Shown piece by piece: positions 54,481 through 64,000 of a stretch of DNA of 64,000 nt. Position 1 is the stretch's first letter, and every line of letters starts with the position of its first letter. The translations under genes were made by a program, and so were the position numbers. Location of the stretch: the NCBI GenBank assembly GCA_037783415.1, contig JAZGTN010000177.1, positions 186,001-250,000 on the forward strand, written 5' to 3'. Below the pieces are notes generated by a model. The model was not told where the DNA came from. It saw nothing but the letters and a program-made list of their open reading frames with translations, and ran no database searches. This DNA comes from Leptasterias polaris (taxonomy: Eukaryota > Echinodermata > Asteroidea > Forcipulatida > Asteriidae).

Positions 54481-56582
54481 AAGAAACAGGGGTGTTGTGA
54501 ACAAACTGGTTCATTCTGAGCGTATTCTGAGACGAAAAAAATTCAAACCCCTCAGAATGCGCTGAGATTAATTCTTTACTAAGAAACATGGGTGTAGTGA
54601 ACAAACTGGTTGATTCTGAGCGTATTCTGAGACGAAAAAAATTCAAACCCCTCAGAATGCGCTGAGATTAATTCTTTACAAAGAAACATGGGTGTACTGA
54701 ACAAACTGGTTGATTCTGAGCGTATTCTGAGACGAAAAAAATTCAAACCCCTCAGAATGCGCTGAGATTAATTCTTTACTAAGAAACATGGGTGTACTGA
54801 ACAAACTGGTTGATTCTGAGCGTATTCTGAGACGAAAAAAATTAAAACCCCTCAGAATGCGCTGAGATTAATTCTTTACTAAGAAACATGGGTGTACTGA
54901 ACAAACTGGTTGATTCTGAGCGTGATCGGAGACGAAAAAAAATTCAAACCCCTCAGAATTCGCTGAGATTAATTCTTTACTAAGAAACAAGGGTGTACTG
55001 AACAAACTGGTTGATTCTGAGCGTATTCTGAGACGAAAAAAATTCAAACCCCTCAGAATGCGCTGAGATGAATTTTTTAATAAGAAACAAGGGTGTACTG
55101 AACAAACTGGTTGATTCTGAGCGTGATCGGAGACGAAAAAAATTCAAACCCCTCAAAACGCGCTGAGATTAATTCTTTACTAAGAAACAAGGGTGTACTG
55201 AACAAACTGGTTGATTCTGAGCGTATTCTGAGACGAAAAAAATTCAAACCCCTCAGAATGCGCTGAGATGAATTTTTTAATAAGAAACAAGGGTGTACTG
55301 AACAAACTGGTTGATTCTGAGCGTATTCTGAGACGAAAAAAAATTCAAACCCCTCAGAATGCGCTGAGATTAATTCTTTACTAAGAAACATGGGTGTACT
55401 GAACAAACTGGTTGATTCTGAGCGTATTCTGAGACGAAAAAAATTCAAACCCCTCAGAATGCGCTGAGATTAATTCTTTACTAAGAAACATGGGTGTACT
55501 GAACAAACTGGTTGATTCTGAGCGTATTCTGAGACGAAAAAAATTCAAACCCCTCAGAATGCGCTGAGATTAATTCTTTACTAAGAAACATGGGTGTACT
55601 GAACAAACTGGTTGATTCTGAGCGTATTCTGAGACGAAAAAAATTCAAACCCCTCAGAATGCGCTGAGATTAATTCTTTACTAAGAAACATGGGTGTACT
55701 GAACAAACTGCTTGATTCTGAGCGTATTCTGAGACGAAAAAAATTCAAACCCCTCAGAATGCGCTGAGATTAATTCTTTACTAAGAAACATGGGTGTACT
55801 GAACAAACTGGTTGATTCTGAGCGTATTCTGAGACGAAAAAAATTCAAACCCCTCAGAATGCGCTGAGATTAATTCTTTACTAAGAAACATGGGTGTACT
55901 GAACAAACTGGTTGATTCTGAGCGTATTCTGAGACGAAAAAAATTCAAACCCCTCAGAATGCGCTGAGATTAATTCTTTACTAAGAAACATGGGTGTACT
56001 GAACAAACTGGTTGATTCTGAGCGTATTCTGAGACGAAAAAAATTCAAACCCCTCAGAATGCGCTGAGATTAATTCTTTACTAAGAAACATGGGTGTACT
56101 GAACAAACTGGTTGATTCTGAGCGTATTCTGAGACGAAAAAAATTCAAACCCCTCAGAATGCGCTGAGATTAATTCTTTACTAAGAAACATGGGTGTACT
56201 GAACAAACTGGTTGATTCTGAGCGTATTCTGAGACGAAAAAAATTCAAACCCCTCAGAATGCGCTGAGATTAATTCTTTACTAAGAAACATGGGTGTACT
56301 GAACAAACTGGTTGATTCTGAGCGTATTCTGAGACGAAAAAAATTCAAACCCCTCAGAATGCGCTGAGATTAATTCTTTACTAAGAAACATGGGTGTACT
56401 GAACAAACTGGTTGATTCTGAGCGTATTCTGAGACGAAAAAAATTCAAACCCCTCAAAACGCGCTGAGATTAATTCTTTACTAAGAAACAAGGGTGTACT
56501 GAACAAACTGGTTGATTCTGAGCGTGATCGGAGACGAAAAAAATTCAAACCCCTCAAAACGCGCTGAGATTAATTCTTTACT

Positions 56583-56950
56583 AAGAAACAACAGTGTTGG
56601 GACCGTACTGGTTGAATCTAAGCGCGATCGGAGATGAAAAAAAATAAAATACCTCAAAACTCCTGTAAACCTGTAAGCCACCAGATGTCAATACACTTTC
56701 CAGGTTAAAAAGAACACAACATCCTTTGAGGCACAAAACCAGGTCACAAAACCACAAATACATCATGTAATCACAAGCAAAGTGGCTAGTGAAGCAAGAG
56801 TATTACAAACTAAAACAATTGTATAACAATCTGCGCAGGATTAACCACAAGGATACCACACAGCCAGCTTGTCTTTTGAGTGAATCTAAGCGCGATCGGA
56901 GACGAACAAAATTAAAACCCCTCAAAACACGCTGAGATGAATTTTTTAAT
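56583..56950 (+). repeat. 368-bp composite unit, copy 13
   Basis: GGGACC form, 5138 bp after copy 11. Right-family downstream variants are present (near 57064 and 57145). Confidence 0.92.
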
Positions 56951-59250
56951 AAGAAACAGGGGTGTTGTGAACAAACTGGTTCATTCTGAGCGTATTCTGA
57001 GACGAAAAAAATTCAAACCCCTCAGAATGCGCTGAGATTAATTCTTTACTAAGAAACATGGGTGTAGTGAACAAACTGGTTGATTCTGAGCGTATTCTGA
57101 GACGAAAAAAATTCAAACCCCTCAGAATGCGCTGAGATTAATTCTTTACAAAGAAACATGGGTGTACTGAACAAACTGGTTGATTCTGAGCGTATTCTGA
57201 GACGAAAAAAATTCAAACCCCTCAGAATGCGCTGAGATTAATTCTTTACTAAGAAACATGGGTGTACTGAACAAACTGGTTGATTCTGAGCGTATTCTGA
57301 GACGAAAAAAATTCAAACCCCTCAGAATGCGCTGAGATTAATTCTTTACTAAGAAACATGGGTGTACTGAACAAACTGGTTGATTCTGAGCGTATTCTGA
57401 GACGAAAAAAATTCAAACCCCTCAGAATGCGCTGAGATTAATTCTTTACTAAGAAACATGGGTGTACTGAACAAACTGGTTGATTCTGAGCGTATTCTGA
57501 GACGAAAAAAATTCAAACCCCTCAGAATGCGCTGAGATTAATTCTTTACTAAGAAACATGGGTGTACTGAACAAACTGCTTGATTCTGAGCGTATTCTGA
57601 GACGAAAAAAATTCAAACCCCTCAGAATGCGCTGAGATTAATTCTTTACTAAGAAACATGGGTGTACTGAACAAACTGGTTGATTCTGAGCGTGATCGGA
57701 GACGAAAAAAATTCAAACCCCTCAGAATGCGCTGAGATTAATTCTTTACTAAGAAACATGGGTGTACTGAACAAACTGGTTGATTCTGAGCGTATTCTGA
57801 GACGAAAAAAATTCAAACCCCTCAGAATGCGCTGAGATTAATTCTTTACTAAGAAACATGGGTGTACTGAACAAACTGGTTGATTCTGAGCGTATTCTGA
57901 GACGAAAAAAATTCAAACCCCTCAGAATGCGCTGAGATTAATTCTTTACTAAGAAACATGGGTGTACTGAACAAACTGGTTGATTCTGAGCGTATTCTGA
58001 GACGAAAAAAATTCAAACCCCTCAGAATGCGCTGAGATTAATTCTTTACTAAGAAACATGGGTGTACTGAACAAACTGGTTGATTCTGAGCGTATTCTGA
58101 GACGAAAAAAATTCAAACCCCTCAGAATGCGCTGAGATTAATTCTTTACTAAGAAACATGGGTGTACTGAACAAACTGGTTGATTCTGAGCGTATTCTGA
58201 GACGAAAAAAATTCAAACCCCTCAGAATGCGCTGAGATTAATTCTTTACTAAGAAACATGGGTGTACTGAACAAACTGGTTGATTCTGAGCGTATTCTGA
58301 GACGAAAAAAATTCAAACCCCTCAGAATGCGCTGAGATTAATTCTTTACTAAGAAACATGGGTGTACTGAACAAACTGGTTGATTCTGAGCGTATTCTGA
58401 GACGAAAAAAATTCAAACCCCTCAGAATGCGCTGAGATTAATTCTTTACTAAGAAACATGGGTGTACTGAACAAACTGGTTGATTCTGAGCGTATTCTGA
58501 GACGAAAAAAATTCAAACCCCTCAGAATGCGCTGAGATTAATTCTTTACTAAGAAACATGGGTGTACTGAACAAACTGCTTGATTCTGAGCGTATTCTGA
58601 GACGAAAAAAATTCAAACCCCTCAGAATGCGCTGAGATTAATTCTTTACTAAGAAACATGGGTGTACTGAACAAACTGGTTGATTCTGAGCGTATTCTGA
58701 GACGAAAAAAATTCAAACCCCTCAGAATGCGCTGAGATTAATTCTTTACTAAGAAACATGGGTGTACTGAACAAACTGGTTGATTCTGAGCGTATTCTGA
58801 GACGAAAAAAATTCAAACCCCTCAGAATGCGCTGAGATTAATTCTTTACTAAGAAACATGGGTGTACTGAACAAACTGCTTGATTCTGAGCGTATTCTGA
58901 GACGAAAAAAATTCAAACCCCTCAGAATGCGCTGAGATTAATTCTTTACTAAGAAACATGGGTGTACTGAACAAACTGGTTGATTCTGAGCGTATTCTGA
59001 GACGAAAAAAATTCAAACCCCTCAGAATGCGCTGAGATTAATTCTTTACTAAGAAACATGGGTGTACTGAACAAACTGGTTGATTCTGAGCGTATTCTGA
59101 GACGAAAAAAATTCAAACCCCTCAAAACGCGCTGAGATTAATTCTTTACTAAGAAACAAGGGTGTACTGAACAAACTGGTTGATTCTGAGCGTGATCGGA
59201 GACGAAAAAAATTCAAACCCCTCAAAACGCGCTGAGATTAATTCTTTACT

Positions 59251-59618
59251 AAGAAACAACAGTGTTGGGTCCGTACTGGTTGAATCTAAGCGCGATCGGA
59301 GATGAAAAAAAATAAAATACCTCAAAACTCCTGTAAACCTGTAAGCCACCAGATGTCAATACACTTTCCAGGTTAAAAAGAACACAACATCCTTTGAGGC
59401 ACAAAACCAGGTCACAAAACCACAAATACATCATGTAATCACAAGCAAAGTGGCTAGTGAAGCAAGAGTATTACAAACTAAAACAATTGTATAACAATCT
59501 GCGCAGGATTAACCACAAGGATACCACACAGCCAGCTTGTCTTTTGAGTGAATCTAAGCGCGATCGGAGACGAACAAAATTAAAACCCCTCAAAACACGC
59601 TGAGATGAATTTTTTAAT
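59251..59618 (+). repeat. 368-bp composite unit, copy 14
   Basis: GGGTCC form, 2668 bp after copy 13, which is the same spacing as copies 9-10 and 11-12. It is the last unit in the window. Confidence 0.92.
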
Positions 59619-62600
59619 AAGAAACAGGGGTGTTGTGAACAAACTGGTTCATTCTGAGCGTATTCTGAGACGAAAAAAATTCAAACCCCTCAGAATGCGC
59701 TGAGATTAATTCTTTACTAAGAAACATGGGTGTAGTGAACAAACTGGTTGATTCTGAGCGTATTCTGAGACGAAAAAAATTCAAACCCCTCAGAATGCGC
59801 TGAGATTAATTCTTTACAAAGAAACATGGGTGTACTGAACAAACTGGTTGATTCTGAGCGTATTCTGAGACGAAAAAAATTCAAACCCCTCAGAATGCGC
59901 TGAGATTAATTCTTTACTAAGAAACATGGGTGTACTGAACAAACTGGTTGATTCTGAGCGTATTCTGAGACGAAAAAAATTCAAACCCCTCAGAATGCGC
60001 TGAGATTAATTCTTTACTAAGAAACATGGGTGTACTGAACAAACTGGTTGATTCTGAGCGTATTCTGAGACGAAAAAAATTCAAACCCCTCAGAATGCGC
60101 TGAGATTAATTCTTTACTAAGAAACATGGGTGTACTGAACAAACTGGTTGATTCTGAGCGTATTCTGAGACGAAAAAATTTCAAACCCCTCAGAATGCGC
60201 TGAGATTAATTCTTTACTAAGAAACATGGGTGTACTGAACAAACTGGTTGATTCTGAGCGTATTCTGAGACGAAAAAAATTCAAACCCCTCAGAATGCGC
60301 TGAGATTAATTCTTTACTAAGAAACATGGGTGTACTGAACAAACTGGTTGATTCTGAGCGTATTCTGAGACGAAAAAAATTCAAACCCCTCAGAATGCGC
60401 TGAGATTAATTCTTTACTAAGAAACATGGGTGTACTGAACAAACTGGTTGATTCTGAGCGTATTCTGAGACGAAAAAAATTCAAACCCCTCAGAATGCGC
60501 TGATATTAATTCTTTACTAAGAAACATGGGTGTACTGAACAAACTGGTTGATTCTGAGCGTATTCTGAGACGAAAAAAATTCAAACCCCTCAGAATGCGC
60601 TGAGATTAATTCTTTACTAAGAAACATGGGTGTACTGAACAAACTGGTTGATTCTGAGCGTATTCTGAGACGAAAAAAATTCAAACCCCTCAGAATGCGC
60701 TGAGATTAATTCTTTACTAAGAAACATGGGTGTACTGAACAAACTGGTTGATTCTGAGCGTATTCTGAGACGAAAAAAATTCAAACCCCTCAGAATGCGC
60801 TGAGATTAATTCTTTACTAAGAAACATGGGTGTACTGAACAAACTGCTTGATTCTGAGCGTATTCTGAGACGAAAAAAATTCAAACCCCTCAGAATGCGC
60901 TGAGATTAATTCTTTACTAAGAAACATGGGTGTACTGAACAAACTGGTTGATTCTGAGCGTGATCGGAGACGAAAAAAATTCAAACCCCTCAGAATGCGC
61001 TGAGATTAATTCTTTACTAAGAAACATGGGTGTACTGAACAAACTGGTTGATTCTGAGCGTATTCTGAGACGAAAAAAATTCAAACCCCTCAGAATGCGC
61101 TGAGATTAATTCTTTACTAAGAAACATGGGTGTACTGAACAAACTGGTTGATTCTGAGCGTATTCTGAGACGAAAAAAATTAAAACCCCTCAGAATGCGC
61201 TGAGATTAATTCTTTACTAAGAAACATGGGTGTACTGAACAAACTGGTTGATTCTGAGCGTATTCTGAGACGAAAAAAATTCAAACCCCTCAGAATGCGC
61301 TGAGATGAATTTTTTAATAAGAAACATGGGTGTACTGAACAAACTGGTTGATTCTGAGCGTATTCTGAGACGAAAAAAATTCAAACCCCTCAGAATGCGC
61401 TGAGATGAATTTTTTAATAAGAAACATGGGTGTACTGAACAAACTGGTTGATTCTGAGCGTATTCTGAGACGAAAAAAATTCAAACCCCTCAGAATGCGC
61501 TGAGATTAATTCTTTACTAAGAAACATGGGTGTACTGAACAAACTGGTTGATTCTGAGCGTGATCGGAGACGAAAAAAATTCAAACCCCTCAGAATGCGC
61601 TGAGATTAATTCTTTACTAAGAAACATGGGTGTACTGAACAAACTAGTTGATTCTGAGCGTATTCTGAGACGAAAAAAATTCAAACCCCTCAGAATGCGC
61701 TGAGATTAATTCTTTACTAAGAAACATGGGTGTACTGAACAAACTGGTTGATTCTGAGCGTGATCGGAGACGAAAAAAATTCAAACCCCTCAGAATGCGC
61801 TGAGATTAATTCTTTACTAAGAAACATGGGTGTACTGAACAAACTGGTTGATTCTGAGCGTATTCTGAGACGAAAAAAATTCAAACCCCTCAGAATGCGC
61901 TGAGATTAATTCTTTACTAAGAAACATGGGTGTACTGAACAAACTGGTTGATTCTGAGCGTATTCTGAGACGAAAAAAATTCAAACCCCTCAGAATGCGC
62001 TGAGATTAATTCTTTACTAAGAAACATGGGTGTACTGAACAAACTGGTTGATTCTGAGCGTATTCTGAGACGAAAAAAATTCAAACCCCTCAGAATGCGC
62101 TGAGATTAATTTTTTACTAAGAAACATGGGTGTACTGAACAAACTGGTTGATTCTGAGCATATTCTGAGACGAAAAAAATTCAAACCCCTCAGAATGCGC
62201 TGAGATTAATTCTTTACTAAGAAACATGGGTGTACTGAACAAACTGGTTGATTCTGAGCGTATTCTGAGACGAAAAAAATTCAAACCCCTCAGAATGCGC
62301 TGAGATGAATTTTTTAATAAGAAACATGGGTGTACTGAACAAACTGGTTGATTCTGAGCGTATTCTGAGACGAAAAAAATTCAAACCCCTCAGAATGCGC
62401 TGAGATTAATTCTTTACTAAGAAACATGGGTGTACTGAACAAACTGGTTGATTCTGAGCATATTCTTAGACGAAAAAAATTCAAACCCCTCAGAATGCGC
62501 TGAGATTAATTCTTTACTAAGAAACATGGGTGTACTGAACAAACTGGTTGATTCTGAGCGTATTCTGAGACGAAAAAAATTCAAACCCCTCAGAATGCGC

Positions 62601-64000
62601 TGAGATTAATTCTTTACTAAGAAACATGGGTGTACTGAACAAACTGGTTGATTCTGAGCGTATTCTGAGACGAAAAAAATTCAAACCCCTCAGAATGCGC
62701 TGAGATTAATTCTTTACTAAGAAACATGGGTGTACTGAACAAACTGGTTGATTCTGAGCGTATTCTGAGACGAAAAAAATTCAAACCCCTCAGAATGCGC
62801 TGAGATGAATTTTTTAATAAGAAACAAGGGTGTACTGAACAAACTGGTTGATTCTGAGCGTGATCGGAGACGAAAAAAATTCAAACCCCTCAAAACGCGC
62901 TGAGATTAATTCTTTACTAAGAAACATGGGTGTACTGAACAAACTGGTTGATTCTGAGCGTATTCTGAGACGAAAAAAATTCAAACCCCTCAGAATGCGC
63001 TGAGATTAATTCTTTACTAAGAAACATGGGTGTACTGAACAAACTGGTTGATTCTGAGCATATTCTGAGACGAAAAAAATTCAAACCCCTCAGAATGCGC
63101 TGAGATTAATTCTTTACTAAGAAACATGGGTGTACTGAACAAACTGGTTGATTCTGAGCGTATTCTGAGACGAAAAAAATTCAAACCCCTCAGAATGCGC
63201 TGAGATTAATTCTTTACTAAGAAACATGGGTGTACTGAACAAACTGGTTGATTCTGAGCGTATTCTGAGACGAAAAAAATTCAAACCCCTCAGAATGCGC
63301 TGATATTAATTCTTTACTAAGAAACATGGGTGTACTGAACAAACTGGTTGATTCTGAGCGTATTCTGAGACGAAAAAAATTCAAACCCCTCAGAATGCGC
63401 TGAGATTAATTCTTTACTAAGAAACATGGGTGTACTGAACAAACTGGTTGATTCTGAGCATATTCTGAGACGAAAAAAATTCAAACCCCTCAGAATGCGC
63501 TGAGATTAATTCTTTACTAAGAAACATGGGTGTACTGAACAAACTGGTTGATTCTGAGCGTATTCTGAGACGAAAAAAATTCAAACCCCTCAGAATGCGC
63601 TGAGATTAATTCTTTACTAAGAAACATGGGTGTACTGAACAAACTGGTTGATTCTGAGCGTATTCTGAGACGAAAAAAATTCAAACCCCTCAGAATGCGC
63701 TGAGATTAATTCTTTACTAAGAAACATGGGTGTACTGAACAAACTGGTTGATTCTGAGCGTATTCTGAGACGAAAAAAATTCAAACCCCTCAGAATGCGC
63801 TGATATTAATTCTTTACTAAGAAACATGGGTGTACTGAACAAACTGGTTGATTCTGAGCGTATTCTGAGACGAAAAAAATTCAAACCCCTCAGAATGCGC
63901 TGAGATTAATTCTTTACTAAGAAACATGGGTGTACTGAACAAACTGGTTGATTCTGAGCGTATTCTGAGACGAAAAAAATTCAAACCCCTCAGAATGCAC
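59619..64000. repeat. Right-end unit-free monomer array with local variants
   Basis: About 44 monomers follow the last composite unit. Variants that I saw only here include GAGCATATTCT (near 62158, 62458, 63058 and 63458), GCTGATATTAATTC (near 60501, 63301 and 63801) and a T-for-A change in the A-tract near 60179. One ACTAGTT monomer lies near 61645, and GATGAATTTTTTAAT monomers lie near 61305, 61405, 62305 and 62805. The variants suggest a locally amplified sub-array. The window ends inside a monomer. Confidence 0.82.

Larger units (their letters stand above)
45835..54880. repeat. 9046-bp tandem duplication, copy 2
   Basis: This repeats 36789-45834 in direct tandem, with all landmarks displaced by exactly 9046 bp: 106-bp marker 48937, composite units 51445 and 54113, and GCTTGATT monomers. 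Identical length over about 90 repeat units and very few substitutions point to a recent duplication, or to an assembly duplication. A shortened third copy begins at 54881. Confidence 0.85.
1..64000. repeat. Satellite DNA array, 100-bp monomer, head to tail
   Basis: The start word AAGAAACA recurs every 100 bp from position 1 to the end, interrupted only by the 368-bp composite units and shifted by rare length variants (99, 101 and 106 bp). All copies lie in the same orientation; I found no inverted monomers. I estimate about 590 monomers. The consensus has 18 C and 20 G per 100 bp and three CpG sites (monomer positions 41, 53 and 80). Both strands are closed by stops at short intervals, and because 100 is not a multiple of three, frames rotate between monomers. 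Short minus-strand open frames of 61-123 codons are by-products of this. Such arrays usually form heterochromatin and some are centromeric, but no functional role can be read from the sequence. Family and species are not recognised. Confidence 0.98.
48937..64000. repeat. Higher-order block S8 (15064 bp, runs off the window)
   Basis: This starts with the last 106-bp marker and repeats S7 at +9046 bp through composite units 51445 and 54113. A shortened copy follows: the 54881 array passes directly to units 56583 and 59251, having lost about 3.4 kb of S5-type array and about five further monomers before unit 56583. The remainder is monomer array without a unit. There are no genes and no further marker monomer. 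Confidence 0.8.

Noticed and set aside
36789..54880. Certain biological duplication of 9046 bp
   Set aside because: An assembly artefact cannot be excluded from sequence alone, so I report the duplication as a sequence feature and leave its origin open.
1..64000. CRISPR array
   Set aside because: The repeats are contiguous 100-bp units with no unique spacers between them, and no cas genes are present.

Overview
The whole window is one uninterrupted head-to-tail satellite DNA array. I see no protein-coding gene, rRNA, tRNA, CRISPR array or autonomous transposon. The basic unit is a 100-bp monomer at about 38% G+C (one consensus-like copy is 1908-2007). I estimate about 590 copies, all in the same orientation. 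Most monomers differ from the consensus by 0-8 bases, and the period is almost exactly 100 bp. The exceptions are eight 106-bp monomers, several 101-bp monomers with an 8-A tract, and one 99-bp monomer. Arrays of this size, with higher-order structure and no genes, are typical of eukaryotic constitutive heterochromatin (centromeric, pericentromeric or subtelomeric). I do not recognise the monomer family and cannot name the organism.

The array has at least four levels of organisation. (1) Inside the monomer, an 11-bp direct duplication around ATTCTGAG (monomer positions 33-40 and 44-51) faces an inverted copy, CTCAGAAT (71-78). (2) Above it is the 100-bp monomer, which occurs in recognisable variants: gtATTCTGA or gtGATCGGA at 42-50; CTCAGAATGC, CTCAAAACGC or CTCAGAATTC at 71-80; and gattaattctttact or gatgaattttttaat at 86-100. 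(3) Fourteen copies of an invariant 368-bp composite unit consist of a diverged monomer head, a core of about 217 bp unrelated to the satellite, and a diverged monomer tail. (4) Kilobase-scale higher-order blocks of 2007, 3408, 5410, 7743, 9046, 9512 and 10610 bp can be delimited by a rare 106-bp monomer carrying the palindrome GTAGGCCTAC.

Layout using that marker: 1-1200, leader; 1201-8943, block S1 (2 composite units); 8944-18455, S2 (3 units); 18456-29065, S3 (3 units); 29066-31072, S4 (none); 31073-34480, S5 (none); 34481-39890, S6 (none); 39891-48936, S7 (2 units); 48937-64000, S8 (4 units, then a unit-free right end from 59619). S1-S3 form a left family and S5-S8 a right family. The two differ in private variants both in the arrays and beside the composite units.

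The pattern fits repeated unequal exchange and segmental amplification. It includes a near-identical tandem pair of 9046-bp units (36789-45834 and 45835-54880), in which I spotted only four differences by eye. The main candidate for something undescribed is the 368-bp composite unit: a non-satellite core, co-amplified at fixed length and kept almost unchanged in all 14 copies.
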